From Alteromonadaceae bacterium (GTDB lineage Bacteria > Pseudomonadota > Gammaproteobacteria > Enterobacterales > Alteromonadaceae): 64,000 nt of DNA. Below, in pieces: positions 1 through 9,673 of the stretch (position 1 is the first letter of the stretch; each line of letters opens with the position of its first letter). The notes below the pieces were generated by a model. The model made no database searches, was not told where the DNA came from, and saw only the letters and a program-made list of their open reading frames with translations. The stretch spans positions 62,001 through 126,000 of the forward strand of contig JABSOI010000010.1 of NCBI GenBank assembly GCA_013216015.1. The letters are read 5' to 3'. Both the position numbers and the translations under genes were made by a program.

Positions 1-1590
1 GCTGCAGATCAACAACGTTTCAATAGACTATCCACCAATGCCTGTGGCATTGAACTTGATTATTCGAAAAATAGAATAACAGATGAAACACTGCAACTGT
101 TATTTGATCTAGCGCGTGAAGCTGGCGTTGAAGAAAAACGCGACGACATGTTTTCCGCTAAAAAAGTCAATACCAGTGAAAACCGTGCTGTGTTACATAC
201 GGCCTTGCGTAATATAGCTAATATCCCGGTCATGTTAAATGGCCAGGATGTTATGCCAGAGGTGAATGCAGTCCTTAAAAAAATGCAGCTGTTTGTTGAG
301 CAAGTACATAATGGTACTCGTCAAGGTTACACAGGCAAATCCTTCACTGATGTATTGGCTATTGGTATAGGTGGCTCCTTTTTAGGGCCTAAAATAATAA
401 CAGAAGCATTGAAACCTTATCAGAACTCAGCAGTTAAAGTGCACTTTGTCGCCAACGTTGACGGGTCGCATATTCATGATGTCTTAGCAAAGTTGCACGT
501 TGAAACGACCTTAGTTGTCATGTCTTCAAAATCATTTGGCACGCAAGAAACGGTTAAAAACACCGAAACAGCAAAAGAGTGGTTTTTAAGCAATGGCGCT
601 GAATTTACCGATATAAAAAATCACTTTATCTGTGTTTCTTCAAATATTGCCGCAGCGACTGAATTTGGTATTGCTCAAGATAATATTTTTCCGATATGGG
701 ATTGGGTCGGTGGTCGCTATTCGTTATGGTCGGCTATAGGATTGCCTATTGCCTTAGCCCTAGGTTTTGATAACTTCAAAGCGCTACTTTCAGGGGCAAA
801 TGAGATGGATGTACACTTTCGAACGGCACCTTTGGCAGAAAATATTCCGGTTATTTTAGGCCTGTTAGGTATTTGGTATATCAACTTTTTTGATGCACAA
901 AGTCAGGCGATATTACCCTATGATCATTACCTCAGAGGATTTCCTGCCTATGTACAGCAGCTCGATATGGAATCTAATGGCAAAATGGCGACGCCAAACG
1001 GTGATTGTTTGGATTATGCCACAGGGCCCGTTATCTGGGGAGCGGAGGGATGTAATGGCCAACATGCTTTTCATCAATTGATTCATCAGGGTAGTGTTTT
1101 GATCCCTGCTGATTTTATCTTGCCGCTTAACTCTCAACATGAAATGAGCAATCATCATGCAATGTTAGCGTCAAATTGTTTTGGCCAAACTCAAGCATTA
1201 ATGCAAGGTAAATCTTTAGCACAAGTGAAGACTGAACTTGATGAACTCGGTTTAACTGAAGAAGAAATAAATCGGATAGCGCCGCAAAAAGTATTTGAAG
1301 GTAATAAGCCGAGTAACACCTTATTATTTGATAAAATGACACCTCATTCACTCGGCAGTTTAATTGCTTTGTATGAGCATAAAGTTTTTGTGCAAGGTAT
1401 AATCTGGGGGATTAATTCATTTGATCAATGGGGGGTAGAGTTAGGTAAAGTATTGGGTATTGATATTTTGGCTAAACTCGAAGACAGTTCATTAGCACTT
1501 GATAGTGATGCTTCAACAAATGCTTTAATTGCGCGTTTTCGCAATAGAAAAAATACCGAAGTGGATTTTGTTGAAAAAATTGCCGTTTAA
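1..1590 (+). CDS. pgi: glucose-6-phosphate isomerase (5'-partial)
   Basis: Interconverts glucose 6-phosphate and fructose 6-phosphate in cytosolic glycolysis/gluconeogenesis. The reading frame is open from base 1, and the residues before the first ATG at 148 (RFNRLS...[12 protein letters not shown]) are typical Pgi N-terminal sequence, so the gene begins upstream of the window. 529 codons are present and roughly the first 20 residues are missing by comparison with the usual ~550 aa. Family marks are seen: [10 protein letters not shown] in the sugar-phosphate-binding SIS region, the signature [14 protein letters not shown], and the C-terminal [10 protein letters not shown] carrying the catalytic lysine. 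No frameshift is visible. A perfect hairpin follows about 60 bases after the stop. Identification is secure; only the start lies outside. Confidence 0.97.
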   Translation, partial: AADQQRFNRLSTNACGIELDYSKNRITDETLQLLFDLAREAGVEEKRDDMFSAKKVNTSENRAVLHTALRNIANIPVMLNGQDVMPEVNAVLKKMQLFVEQVHNGTRQGYTGKSFTDVLAIGIGGSFLGPKIITEALKPYQNSAVKVHFVANVDGSHIHDVLAKLHVETTLVVMSSKSFGTQETVKNTETAKEWFLSNGAEFTDIKNHFICVSSNIAAATEFGIAQDNIFPIWDWVGGRYSLWSAIGLPIALALGFDNFKALLSGANEMDVHFRTAPLAENIPVILGLLGIWYINFFDAQSQAILPYDHYLRGFPAYVQQLDMESNGKMATPNGDCLDYATGPVIWGAEGCNGQHAFHQLIHQGSVLIPADFILPLNSQHEMSNHHAMLASNCFGQTQALMQGKSLAQVKTELDELGLTEEEINRIAPQKVFEGNKPSNTLLFDKMTPHSLGSLIALYEHKVFVQGIIWGINSFDQWGVELGKVLGIDILAKLEDSSLALDSDASTNALIARFRNRKNTEVDFVEKIAV

Positions 1591-1652
1591 GCGCATTAAT
1601 CCTGTTAAATTTATGCTCTTAATCAGGATATCTGGACTTAGAAAGGTAGCTA

Positions 1653-1684
1653 AAGGTGAATAGCATGTTTATGCTATTCACCTT
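1653..1684 (+). terminator. perfect hairpin after pgi
   Basis: A perfect 14-bp inverted repeat (AAGGTGAATAGCAT and its complement) encloses a 4-base GTTT loop, 62 bases after the pgi stop. It is not followed by a T tract, so it may be a factor-dependent terminator or an mRNA-stabilising stem rather than a classic intrinsic terminator. Confidence 0.55.
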
Positions 1685-1788
1685 ATGGTCATTCGCATTC
1701 CCCTACTGCTGTTGACAAACCAGCCAAAAGGTCAATTGTGTCAGTTTTCAAGGGAGTTCATCTAAACTTAATAAAATTGATATAATAA

Positions 1789-3012
1789 ATGATTCAAGAA
1801 TATTTACGTTTTATAAGGCACAGTTGGCCAATGCTTCTTTTTGGCATGATGACTGTTTTCATGGGGAATTTCGGTCAGTCGTTTTTTGTCAGCTGGTTCG
1901 GCAGCAGTTTTCAAGAAAGTCTTGGTTTATCAGCCACAAGTTATGGCTCCGCCTACTCTATTGCAACACTTGCCAGTGGCCTACTTCTTATGTGGATTGG
2001 TGGCAGCATTGACAAGGTCTCGTTAGAAAAGTTTCTGCTATTCTGCACCATTGGACTTTCCTTGGCTGCACTCACTCTCTGGCAGGCACATAATCTAACA
2101 ACACTTGTTATCGGGCTTTTTCTGCTGCGTTTTTTTGGTCAGGGACTTTTTCCACACACCGCCATAACCACAATGATGAAAGAGTTTACTTTGAATCGTG
2201 GCAAAGGTCTGAGTGTGGCAACTACTGGCGTTCCCTTAGGTGAAATCATACTACCTTCCATTGCTGTATTTCTGATTGCACAATTCGGCTGGCAACAAAG
2301 TTGGCTGATCATAGCCCTATCAGTCCCCTTATTTTATCTTCCTCTGGCACTTTTTCTTATTAAACGAGGGAAAAATAAAAAATATGCCGAACATGAGCCA
2401 ACGGTAGATAGTAAAACGTCTAAACCACTCAAAGAGGATGGCACTAGAAGAACACTACTTGCCGATTATCGTTTTTGGTTGGCACTACCCACAGTCCTTG
2501 CCGCACCATTCATCGTGACAGGAATATTTATTCACCAGGGCTTTTTTCTACCACAGATGGGCTGGACAGCAATATTTTTTGCCAATTGCTTCGTCTTTTA
2601 TGGCATTGCCCATTGGCTTTCATCAATGTATGCAGGAGCAATGGTTGACCGATTCAGCGGCAGACAGCTGTTTAAGTATTACCCCATGCCAATGCTCATG
2701 GCTTTGTTGTTGGCATCGTTGCTAACAGGCAACTGGGTTGCTTACGCGCTACTTATTTTACTCGGCACTGCCATTGGCTCCGGCAGCCCAATCATTAATG
2801 CGCTTTGGGCTGAAGTGTATGGCACCAAGCATCTGGGCAGAATACGAGCACTCATGGCATCTCTTGTTGTGATATCTACCTCGATTTCTCCAATCTTATT
2901 TGGTTATCTTATCGACAATGGAATCACTGGCTCTGAGCTTTTCTTCTGGCTCGCCATGTACGTATTACTGGCAATGTTTTTCGCTTTCTTTTCATACGCT
3001 AACGAGAAGTAA
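1789..3012 (+). CDS. MFS transporter
   Basis: A 407-aa integral inner-membrane protein with about 12 hydrophobic segments in two halves, separated by a charged cytoplasmic loop near residues 190-220 (KRGKNKKYAEHEPT and on). The loop-2 region carries WIGGSIDKVSLEK, the MFS motif-A position (G-x3-D-x-R/K). The substrate cannot be read from the sequence; the overall look is of an uncharacterised MFS permease, perhaps of the oxalate/formate antiporter-like group. The ATG at 1789 has no good Shine-Dalgarno; an AAGGGAG lies about 35 bases upstream, too far for that start. It stands alone between pgi and the convergent tkt, so context gives no substrate. Confidence 0.85.
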   Translation: MIQEYLRFIRHSWPMLLFGMMTVFMGNFGQSFFVSWFGSSFQESLGLSATSYGSAYSIATLASGLLLMWIGGSIDKVSLEKFLLFCTIGLSLAALTLWQAHNLTTLVIGLFLLRFFGQGLFPHTAITTMMKEFTLNRGKGLSVATTGVPLGEIILPSIAVFLIAQFGWQQSWLIIALSVPLFYLPLALFLIKRGKNKKYAEHEPTVDSKTSKPLKEDGTRRTLLADYRFWLALPTVLAAPFIVTGIFIHQGFFLPQMGWTAIFFANCFVFYGIAHWLSSMYAGAMVDRFSGRQLFKYYPMPMLMALLLASLLTGNWVAYALLILLGTAIGSGSPIINALWAEVYGTKHLGRIRALMASLVVISTSISPILFGYLIDNGITGSELFFWLAMYVLLAMFFAFFSYANEK

Positions 3013-3063
3013 CTGGAAATTTGATTCATCATGTCTATTGACAATATTATTGGAGAAAAACAC

Positions 3064-3090
3064 CGAATAGGGAAATAAATGCCCTACTCG
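3064..3090 (-). terminator. probable intrinsic terminator of tkt
   Basis: On the minus strand a 9-bp stem CGAGTAGGG/CCCTATTCG (one G-T pair) with a 9-base loop is followed by GTGTTTTTCTCC. It lies 17 bases past the tkt stop and faces the end of the convergent MFS gene. Confidence 0.6.
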
Positions 3091-3106
3091 ACATTTTACT
3101 TTAGTA

Positions 3107-5098
3107 TTACAGAGCTTTCACTTTATTTACCACGTTTTCAACGGTAAAACCAAAGTGTTTGTATAGCTCAGCCCCCGGAGCTGATTCTCCAAAAGTAGAC
3201 ATACCAAGCACATCGCCAGCAAAGCCAACATATTTTGCCCAGTAATCAACATGGGCAGCTTCAATTGCCACACGTTTAGTAACCGATGCCGGTAATACAC
3301 TTTCTTTATAAGCTTCATCTTGAGCATCGAATACGTCAGTTGAAGGCATTGATACAACATTCACTTTTACGCCGTCAGCGCTAAGCGCTTTGGCTGAATC
3401 AACGGCTAAACCAACTTCAGAGCCAGTAGCAATTAAAATCACTTCAGGTGTTTGACCACAATCAATTAAGACATAAGCACCTTTGGCAATATTCGCCACC
3501 TGCTCTGCGTTACGCGCTTGTGCGGGTAAACCTTGACGAGAAAATATTAACGACGTTGGACCATTTCTGCGCTCAATACCGTGTTTCCATGCCACCACAG
3601 ATTCAGTTGCATCGGCAGGACGCCAGGTTGACATATTTGGTGTCATACGTAAGTTAGCTAATTGCTCAATCGGCTGATGGGTTGGACCATCTTCACCTTG
3701 ACCAATAGAGTCATGAGTATAAACAAAGATATTTTGAATACCCATTAATGCTGACATCCGTACCGCATTACGGGCGTATTCCATGAACATCATGAAAGTA
3801 GCGCCGTAATTGATAAAACCGCCGTGCAATGAGATACCATTCATGATGCCGCTCATACCAAATTCACGTACCCCATAAAAGATGTAGTTTCCAGCAGCAT
3901 CATCTTGAATACCTTTTGAACCAGACCATAAGGTTAAGTTTGAACCGGCTAAATCCGCTGAGCCACCTAATAATTCGGGCAACAACGGACCGAATGCTTC
4001 AATAGTATTTTGCGAGGCTTTACGTGAAGCGATATTTTCTGCTTTTGCCTGGGTATCAACAATTAATTGCTCAGCCACTGCGGCAAAGTTTTCTGGCAAT
4101 TCTTTGTTGATCACGCGGCGAGAAAATTCAGCAGCAAGCTCTGGGTGCGCTTCAGTATAGGCCGAAAATTTTTCCGCCCATTGTGTTTCTAGTACCGCAC
4201 CTTTTTCTTTACCGTCCCAGTCTGCTTTGATTTCACTAGGAATAACGAACGGCGCATGTGGCCAGTTTAAAAACTCACGAGCCGCGGCAATTTCATCTTC
4301 CCCTAATGGCGCGCCGTGACAGTTGTGACTGCCTGATTTGTTTGGTGAGCCAAAACCGATAATGGTTTTGCAACAAATCATGGTCGGTTTGTCGGTTACT
4401 GATTTAGCTTCTTCGATAGCAGCAGCAATCGCTGCTGGGTTATGACCATCTACGTTGCTAATCACATGCCAACCGTATGACTCAAAACGCATTGGCACAT
4501 TTTCTGTGAACCAGCCTTCAACATGGCCATCGATAGAAATACCGTTGTCATCCCAAAAAGCAATTAATTTTCCTAAACCTAAAGTACCAGCTAATGAAGA
4601 AACTTCATGAGAAAGTCCTTCCATTAAACAACCGTCACCTAAGAAACAGTAAGTGAAATGGTCGACAACATCATATCCTTCACGGTTAAACTGGGCAGCT
4701 AAGGTTTTTTCAGCAATCGCCATACCAACGGCATTTGATAACCCTGCGCCTAATGGGCCAGTAGTAGTTTCAACACCTTTGGTGTAACCGTATTCAGGAT
4801 GACCGGGTGTTTGAGAATGCAATTGACGAAATTGTGCCAGTTGCTCAATCGGTAAATCGTAGCCTGATAAATGCAATAGCGAATAAATCAGCATAGAGCC
4901 GTGGCCGTTTGATAACACAAAACGGTCACGGTTAACAAAATCTGGATTAGCAGGGTTATGTTGTAAAAAATCTCCCCATAATACTTCGGCAATATCAGCC
5001 ATGCCCATCGGGGCACCTGGATGACCTGATTTAGCTTTTTGTACTGCATCCATGCTTAAAGCACGGATCGCATTTGCACGTTCTTGACGTGATGACAT
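3107..5098 (-). CDS. tkt: transketolase
   Basis: Thiamine-diphosphate enzyme of the non-oxidative pentose phosphate pathway, moving two-carbon ketol units between sugar phosphates. 663 aa, the normal full length. The ThDP-binding motif begins GDGCLMEG near residue 154 and runs to WDDN. The N-terminal [17 protein letters not shown], the central [14 protein letters not shown] and the pyrimidine-domain stretch [18 protein letters not shown] are all intact. The start ATG at 5098 is preceded by AGGAG at good spacing. It is monocistronic: the next gene upstream on the same strand, a TRAP permease, ends in its own terminator. It probably works with the sugar-phosphate isomerase upstream in ordinary central metabolism. 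Confidence 0.97.
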   Translation of the reverse strand: MSSRQERANAIRALSMDAVQKAKSGHPGAPMGMADIAEVLWGDFLQHNPANPDFVNRDRFVLSNGHGSMLIYSLLHLSGYDLPIEQLAQFRQLHSQTPGHPEYGYTKGVETTTGPLGAGLSNAVGMAIAEKTLAAQFNREGYDVVDHFTYCFLGDGCLMEGLSHEVSSLAGTLGLGKLIAFWDDNGISIDGHVEGWFTENVPMRFESYGWHVISNVDGHNPAAIAAAIEEAKSVTDKPTMICCKTIIGFGSPNKSGSHNCHGAPLGEDEIAAAREFLNWPHAPFVIPSEIKADWDGKEKGAVLETQWAEKFSAYTEAHPELAAEFSRRVINKELPENFAAVAEQLIVDTQAKAENIASRKASQNTIEAFGPLLPELLGGSADLAGSNLTLWSGSKGIQDDAAGNYIFYGVREFGMSGIMNGISLHGGFINYGATFMMFMEYARNAVRMSALMGIQNIFVYTHDSIGQGEDGPTHQPIEQLANLRMTPNMSTWRPADATESVVAWKHGIERRNGPTSLIFSRQGLPAQARNAEQVANIAKGAYVLIDCGQTPEVILIATGSEVGLAVDSAKALSADGVKVNVVSMPSTDVFDAQDEAYKESVLPASVTKRVAIEAAHVDYWAKYVGFAGDVLGMSTFGESAPGAELYKHFGFTVENVVNKVKAL

Positions 5099-5241
5099 AA
5101 CTACTCCTAATTAGTAGAAAAGTATAAAAGAAAGGACGATTGGCAACATAAAACTGTCTGAATAGTTTTTTAAACTAGCTATAAAACCCATCAGCATACC
5201 TAGTTATATTGTTGACTATTCCTTTACCGACAGGGCAATAA

Positions 5242-5265
5242 AAAAGGCTGTGTTAACAACCTTTT
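5242..5265 (-). terminator. intrinsic terminator of the TRAP operon
   Basis: Minus-strand stem AAAGGTTG/CAGCCTTT with a 6-base loop is followed by TTTTTATTG, immediately after the DctM stop. It separates the TRAP operon from tkt. Confidence 0.8.
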
Positions 5266-5277
5266 ATCGGTGATAAT

Positions 5278-6579
5278 TTAGCCAATAAGCCCAAATAGAC
5301 CAGGCAACCATAAACTGACCCCGGGAACAAAAGTGACTAACAGCAAGACCGTAATCATCGCCGCATACATAGGTAAAATAGGTTTCACAATTTGCTCAAT
5401 GGATGTTTTGGCAATACCACAACCAACAAACAAGACACTACCTACCGGTGGCGTACATAAACCAATGCATAAGTTAAGCACCATCATAATGCCAAACTGA
5501 GTCGGTTCGATGCCTAAACTCGTCGCGATAGGTAAGAAGATAGGGGTAAATATCAATACCGCCGGTGTCATATCCATAAAGGTACCGACCATTAATAAAA
5601 TAAGATTAATCATTAATAATATCATGATGGGATTATCCGATAACGCCAACATAGCCGCGCTCAAATCCTGAGGAATATTGGTATAACTTAGAATCCATGA
5701 CATAGCACTCGATGCCGCAATCAGCAACATGACTACCGCGGTGGTTTCTACTGATTTCAATAATATATTGGCTAAATCTGAAATTTTTACTTCTCTATAA
5801 ATAACCACTGAGAGTAATAAGGCATAAAGCACGGCAATAACACCCGCTTCAGTCGCGGTAAAAACACCCGATAAAATGCCACCAATCACTATAAAAATAA
5901 GAAGCAGTGCTGGCAATGCTGCAAGCCCAGCCTTAAAGACCTGAGAAAGCGTTGATCTGTCCCCTAATGGATAATTATGCTTTTTAGCATAAATGGCACA
6001 AACCACCATCAACGCCGCAGCTAACAATAAACCAGGCACATAACCCGCAATAAATAACGACGTAATCGATACACCACCACTCGCCAAAGCAAAAATAATC
6101 AGAATATTACTGGGTGGTATAAGTAAACCTGTGGTTGATGCGGTGACACTCACCGCCGCACTAAAAGCGGGATCATAACCTTCTTTTTTCATCGCTGGGA
6201 TCATAAAGCCGCCAATCGCACTGGTTGATGCAACAGCAGAGCCAGATATCGCCCCAAACAAGGTACTTGAAATAACATTGACCATGGCTAAACCACCGGG
6301 CAAGGCGCCTAATACGGTTTTTGCAAAGTCAATTAAACGATGAGCAATGCCACCTTGACCCATTAAAATGCCAGAGAGGATGAAAAAAGGAATCGCCAAT
6401 AAAGCAAAACCGTTAATGCCACCTGCCATACGCTGGGCTACGGTGGTCAAAGCCGGTGTTACATCGATAGTTACCAGCATGGTCGCCAGCGTTGCTAGCC
6501 CAATACTGATAGAAATAGGCACATTGGTTAACAATAAAAGCAGAAAAACAACGATTAATATTAATATAGAAATATCCAA
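5278..6579 (-). CDS. TRAP transporter large permease (DctM family)
   Basis: Main membrane channel of a tripartite ATP-independent periplasmic transporter, driven by the sodium or proton gradient. 433 aa with about 12 hydrophobic segments, the usual size for DctM. Typical stretches are seen: NVPISISIGLAT near the N-terminus, GSAVASTSAIGGFMIPAM, TASTTGLLIPPSNILIIFA and LCIGLCTPPVGSVLFV. It is the last gene of a three-gene operon; only one base separates it from the DctQ stop, so translation is probably coupled. The neighbouring FadR-type regulator and the kduI/kduD operon suggest uptake of a uronate or an unsaturated/keto-deoxy uronate product. The substrate is inference. Confidence 0.93.
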   Translation of the reverse strand: MDISILILIVVFLLLLLTNVPISISIGLATLATMLVTIDVTPALTTVAQRMAGGINGFALLAIPFFILSGILMGQGGIAHRLIDFAKTVLGALPGGLAMVNVISSTLFGAISGSAVASTSAIGGFMIPAMKKEGYDPAFSAAVSVTASTTGLLIPPSNILIIFALASGGVSITSLFIAGYVPGLLLAAALMVVCAIYAKKHNYPLGDRSTLSQVFKAGLAALPALLLIFIVIGGILSGVFTATEAGVIAVLYALLLSVVIYREVKISDLANILLKSVETTAVVMLLIAASSAMSWILSYTNIPQDLSAAMLALSDNPIMILLMINLILLMVGTFMDMTPAVLIFTPIFLPIATSLGIEPTQFGIMMVLNLCIGLCTPPVGSVLFVGCGIAKTSIEQIVKPILPMYAAMITVLLLVTFVPGVSLWLPGLFGLIG

Positions 6580-6580
6580 G

Positions 6581-7117
6581 TTATTTCCCCTCTTCTTGTA
6601 TTGTTAGTGAATCAGTTGTTAATGAATCATTTTCTAGGTGCGGCGCAATATATACCTGACCCGATAAAGTATCTTTGATAAAAACGCCGGCATAAAAAGT
6701 GATTAATAAACCACTCGCGGGGATCACCATATAAACATAGCCAATTTTCCAGCCTAAAGACGCTGAGAGCTGATTAAGCTCTAAGGTTAATTGCACTAAT
6801 TGACTGCCGCCGTAAACCATTACGGTTAAGGCAAATAATGCCGAAGCCAAATAGCTGAATAGTGCCAAATACTTTTGGTTTTGTGCACTTTGTTTGTCAA
6901 CCAAGTAACTTAATCCTAAGTGGGCGCGTTGACGATAAGCCCAAGCAGCGCCTAACAGTCCAATCCAAATCAGTAAAAAACGCGCTAATTCTTCGGTCCA
7001 ACTACTGGGCGAAGCGGTAGCAAAACGGGTAAATATCTGCCAAGTAACATCAAGTACCATTAAGGCCATTAATATCACTAAAGTCATGGAGAGTATTTTA
7101 TCGATAATTTTGATCAT
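6581..7117 (-). CDS. TRAP transporter small permease (DctQ family)
   Basis: Small membrane subunit that joins the DctM permease and docks the substrate-binding protein. 178 aa with four hydrophobic segments, at about residues 8-28, 44-60, 85-107 and 127-150. The DctQ hallmark after helix 1 is seen as FTRFATASPSSWTEELARFLLIWIGLLGAA (quoted in parts: SSWTEELARF then LLIWIGLLGA). It follows the binding-protein gene by 12 bases and precedes DctM by one. The acidic tail after residue 160 is not typical of the core and may be a tether. Confidence 0.9.
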   Translation of the reverse strand: MIKIIDKILSMTLVILMALMVLDVTWQIFTRFATASPSSWTEELARFLLIWIGLLGAAWAYRQRAHLGLSYLVDKQSAQNQKYLALFSYLASALFALTVMVYGGSQLVQLTLELNQLSASLGWKIGYVYMVIPASGLLITFYAGVFIKDTLSGQVYIAPHLENDSLTTDSLTIQEEGK

Positions 7118-7129
7118 GTTTATAATCCT

Positions 7130-8131
7130 CTATTCTATGTCAGCAATTTGTTGCATTAAATCAAAAACAGGTTGACCTTTATAACTGTTATGCATGCCTT
7201 TTACTGCGTCTTTAAATGCAGTTTTGTCTGGTCGAATAATGGTAACACCCGCTTCTTCAACCGCTTTAAGTGCCGCATCTGTCGATGCTTTCCATAGTTT
7301 CCGTTGATAACCAACAGATAGTTGAGCCGCTTCTTGCAGCCACGCTTGTTGTTGTTGATTAAGCGTTTTCCAAACATGACTCGACATTAATAAAATATCA
7401 GGCACTGAGGTATGCATATCCAAGGTGTAAAATTTAGCAATTTTATAATGGCTAGATAAGAAAAAACTGGGCGGGTTATTTTCTGCACCGTCAACCACAC
7501 CTTGTTGCAATGCGGTATAAAGTTCACCAAAGGAAATTGGTGTTGGTGAGCCACCTAACGCTTCAACCATCTGCATCGAGGTTTGGCTTTTCATCACCCT
7601 GATCTTTAGACCTTCTAAGTCTTTAGGGGTGCGTATTGGTTTATCTCGGGTATAAAAACTACGACTGCCCGCATCATAATAAGCTAGCCCTCTTAGTCTG
7701 ACCGATTCACCGGCCAATAATAATTTTTTGCCAATATCACCTTCTAAAACATCCCATAAATGGTCTTCATCACGAAAAACATAAGGAATGGAAAAGACCT
7801 TCATTTCCGGGACAAAAGCTTCCATCGGGCTAGCCGATACTTTTGTGATCGCCAAAGAACCAATTTGCAATAACTCCATGGTATCGCGCTCTGAGCCAAG
7901 TTGACCACTCGGATAAATCTCGATATCCATGGTGCCATTAGAAAGCTCTTTTAAACGTTCATTCATAAAGACCATGGCTTTATGTACAGCATGTTTAGTA
8001 TCTAAACCATGCGCTAGTTTTAAAGTAATATGACCGTTGTCATCACTGCATCCAGATAAATTAATACTTGCTAGTACAACAACAATTGTTATAGCCAGAG
8101 TATTCGTTAGGCCTTTTAATCCTAGTTTCAT
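7130..8131 (-). CDS. TRAP transporter substrate-binding lipoprotein (DctP family)
   Basis: Extracytoplasmic solute receptor of the TRAP system. 333 aa. The N-terminus has a hydrophobic run ending in the lipobox LSGC (Cys28), so it should be a membrane-anchored lipoprotein rather than a free periplasmic protein, which is less common in this family. Family features: LKLAHGLDTKHAVHKAM after the anchor, the GSERDTMELLQIGSL region, LKGLKIRVM-like sequence (LEGLKIRVMKSQ), with the Arg that usually pairs with a substrate carboxylate, and GVVDGAENNPPSF. The start ATG at 8131 follows AGGAGGAGC-type sequence. It is the first gene of the operon; a FadR-type operator lies 62 bases upstream. Likely ligand: a uronate-derived organic acid (inference). 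Confidence 0.92.
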   Translation of the reverse strand: MKLGLKGLTNTLAITIVVVLASINLSGCSDDNGHITLKLAHGLDTKHAVHKAMVFMNERLKELSNGTMDIEIYPSGQLGSERDTMELLQIGSLAITKVSASPMEAFVPEMKVFSIPYVFRDEDHLWDVLEGDIGKKLLLAGESVRLRGLAYYDAGSRSFYTRDKPIRTPKDLEGLKIRVMKSQTSMQMVEALGGSPTPISFGELYTALQQGVVDGAENNPPSFFLSSHYKIAKFYTLDMHTSVPDILLMSSHVWKTLNQQQQAWLQEAAQLSVGYQRKLWKASTDAALKAVEEAGVTIIRPDKTAFKDAVKGMHNSYKGQPVFDLMQQIADIE

Positions 8132-8192
8132 TATATATTGCTCCTCCTAAGAGCTACTCAATGTGACAGACCACTTGGACAGAAATAACTTA

Positions 8193-8207
8193 ATTGGCCT
8201 GTCCAGT
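8193..8207 (-). promoter_or_regulatory. FadR-type operator upstream of the TRAP operon
   Basis: ATTGGCCTGTCCAGT matches the TGG-N5-CCA palindrome found at the other promoters of this locus. Here the core promoter is weaker: no TTGACA lies at the spacing seen in the others, and the partner palindrome 21 bp away is not clear; only a half-site (TTGGACAG, 8175-8182) is visible. Regulation by one of the two local GntR/FadR proteins is inferred. Confidence 0.65.
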
Positions 8208-8327
8208 TAGCACGATAGCATTGCTGCTTAGGATCATCAAGGTGACAATTAAGAAATCTCCATTACCTATCAACTTCACTCATTTAAAATTGTAGAAATA
8301 GACTTTGTTTTTTGTATACCATGTTAA

Positions 8328-8342
8328 ACTGGTCATTCCAAT
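8328..8342 (+). promoter_or_regulatory. possible autoregulatory operator of the FadR-type gene
   Basis: ACTGGTCATTCCAAT lies 160 bases ahead of the regulator start and fits the same TGG-N5-CCA palindrome. The 8132-8502 gap therefore holds two operator copies, one facing the TRAP operon and one nearer the regulator. I could not place convincing -35/-10 boxes for the regulator. Confidence 0.5.
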
Positions 8343-8502
8343 TAGTTTCCCCTAGGTATATAATAAGGTAGACGACACTGCTAGCTTTTCATTTTTATGC
8401 TGAGTTAGTTTTGATTATTACTGAATAAAACTGTCTTCGATATGTTGACAATAATTTGATAAAACATAGTTAAGTTAGTAAATAAATTTTAAAGGAATAT
8501 TT

Positions 8503-9261
8503 ATGGCATTTTCATCCTGTAAGGAACCACGTCTATACCAAAAAGTGGCTGATAAATTAGTCGATCTCATAGAATCAGATGAGTACACAGTAGGCATGCG
8601 ATTACCCGCAGAACGAGACCTTGCAGCGATGTTTAGTGTCAGTAGACCAACGATCCGAGAAGCGGTGATAGCACTCGAACTAGAAAGTTTTGTAGAAGTT
8701 CGCATGGGCTCGGGTGTTTACATCATTGAAAATACTAAAGGTCAAAGCCGTTTTTCTGACAAAGATATCGGGCCATTTGAACTTACCGAAGCAAGGGCTT
8801 TATTTGAAGGGGAAGCGGCAGGACTAGCAGCAACAATGATTTCGGATGAAGAATTATCACTTCTTTCCAGTACGCTAGATGAAATGGCATGTGAAAATAT
8901 AAATGACATTGAAACGCATGAAGCGGCGGACAAGAAGTTCCATATGATCATTGCAAAAGCAACAAATAATAGTGCTATTTTCTCTGTTATCGAACAACTT
9001 TGGGATGAACGCGAAAGCTCTAAACTGACTAAACGTATGTATGAAAAAGTACGAAATAGCGGAGTAAAACCTTCGGTTGATGAGCATCGAGAAATCTATG
9101 AAGCCCTAAAGTCCCATGATGCTAAAGCAGCTCGTGATTTGATGCGCGCACATTTAACGAGAGTTATTGATAGTATTTTAAAAGCCACAGAAATTGAAGC
9201 GGTAGAAGCGGTTCGAAACCAAGCTACAAAGACTAGAGAAAGGTTTAGCAAAATTCGTTAA
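8503..9261 (+). CDS. GntR-family (FadR/FCD subfamily) transcriptional regulator
   Basis: 252-aa repressor-type DNA-binding protein. The N-terminal winged helix spans residues ~9-75, with the family pattern GMRLPAERDLAAMFSVSRPTIREAVIALE followed by VRMGSGVYI (quoted in parts: LPAERDLAAMFSVSRPTIRE). The C-terminal FCD effector/metal domain covers ~90-230, with ADKKFHMIIAKATNN and DEHREIYEAL supplying the His/Asp metal ligands of the family. AAAGGAA precedes the ATG at good spacing. It is divergent from the TRAP operon, next to kduD/kduI, and paralogous to the gene at 13408-14118. It most likely represses the uronate regulon and responds to a sugar-acid intermediate such as KDG, as KdgR/UxuR-like proteins do. 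The ligand is inference. Confidence 0.9.
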   Translation: MAFSSCKEPRLYQKVADKLVDLIESDEYTVGMRLPAERDLAAMFSVSRPTIREAVIALELESFVEVRMGSGVYIIENTKGQSRFSDKDIGPFELTEARALFEGEAAGLAATMISDEELSLLSSTLDEMACENINDIETHEAADKKFHMIIAKATNNSAIFSVIEQLWDERESSKLTKRMYEKVRNSGVKPSVDEHREIYEALKSHDAKAARDLMRAHLTRVIDSILKATEIEAVEAVRNQATKTRERFSKIR

Positions 9262-9289
9262 CTTGACTGATCTATTATTAGACATTATT

Positions 9290-9323
9290 AAAGCCTGTTT
9301 GTTATTTGCAAACAGGCTTTTTT
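9290..9323 (+). terminator. intrinsic terminator of the GntR gene
   Basis: Perfect 12-bp stem AAAGCCTGTTTG/CAAACAGGCTTT with a 7-base loop, followed by TTTTAT, 28 bases after the regulator stop. Confidence 0.9.
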
Positions 9324-9429
9324 ATGTACAGGAAGTACAGTATATCGAAATTGCAGGAGCATAATTTCGTGTATGTACTGTATGTCACGGTCACATGGAT
9401 GTGAAAGAGTGACGATATACATGCTGATA

Positions 9430-9660
9430 CTAAAAGCCTTTAGTGATACTCACCGTGAAACTTTGCCCCATATTACTAAAACCAACCGCTTCTTCAAAAG
9501 AATCGTCTAACAGATTGTTAGCATTAAACGATAAAACCTCACTTGGTTGATAGTTAACAGACAATCCCGCTTTAAATTCTGGTCGACGACGTAATTTCAT
9601 CTCAACTTCAAAGGTATTAATTTTGTTAAAACTGATGTTCAAGTGACTGATTAGTTGCTT
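9430..9660 (-). pseudogene. C-terminal remnant of a TonB-dependent receptor
   Basis: About 75 codons on the minus strand read as the last strands of an outer-membrane receptor barrel: LSVNYQPSEVLSFNANNLLD, then SFTVSITKGF and stop, ending in the aromatic residue typical of outer-membrane proteins. The frame starts without a start signal directly behind the kduD stop (9674), so the rest of the receptor is gone. A longer open frame runs on into kduD antiphase sequence and is not real. I infer that a deletion joined kduD to the tail of a former receptor gene. It has no signal peptide or plug and cannot be functional. Confidence 0.75.
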
Positions 9661-9673
9661 CCTTGCAGGGCGC

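Noticed and set aside
913-1351. Open frames on the minus strand inside pgi
   Set aside because: They lie antisense to a clearly conserved gene and resemble no family.
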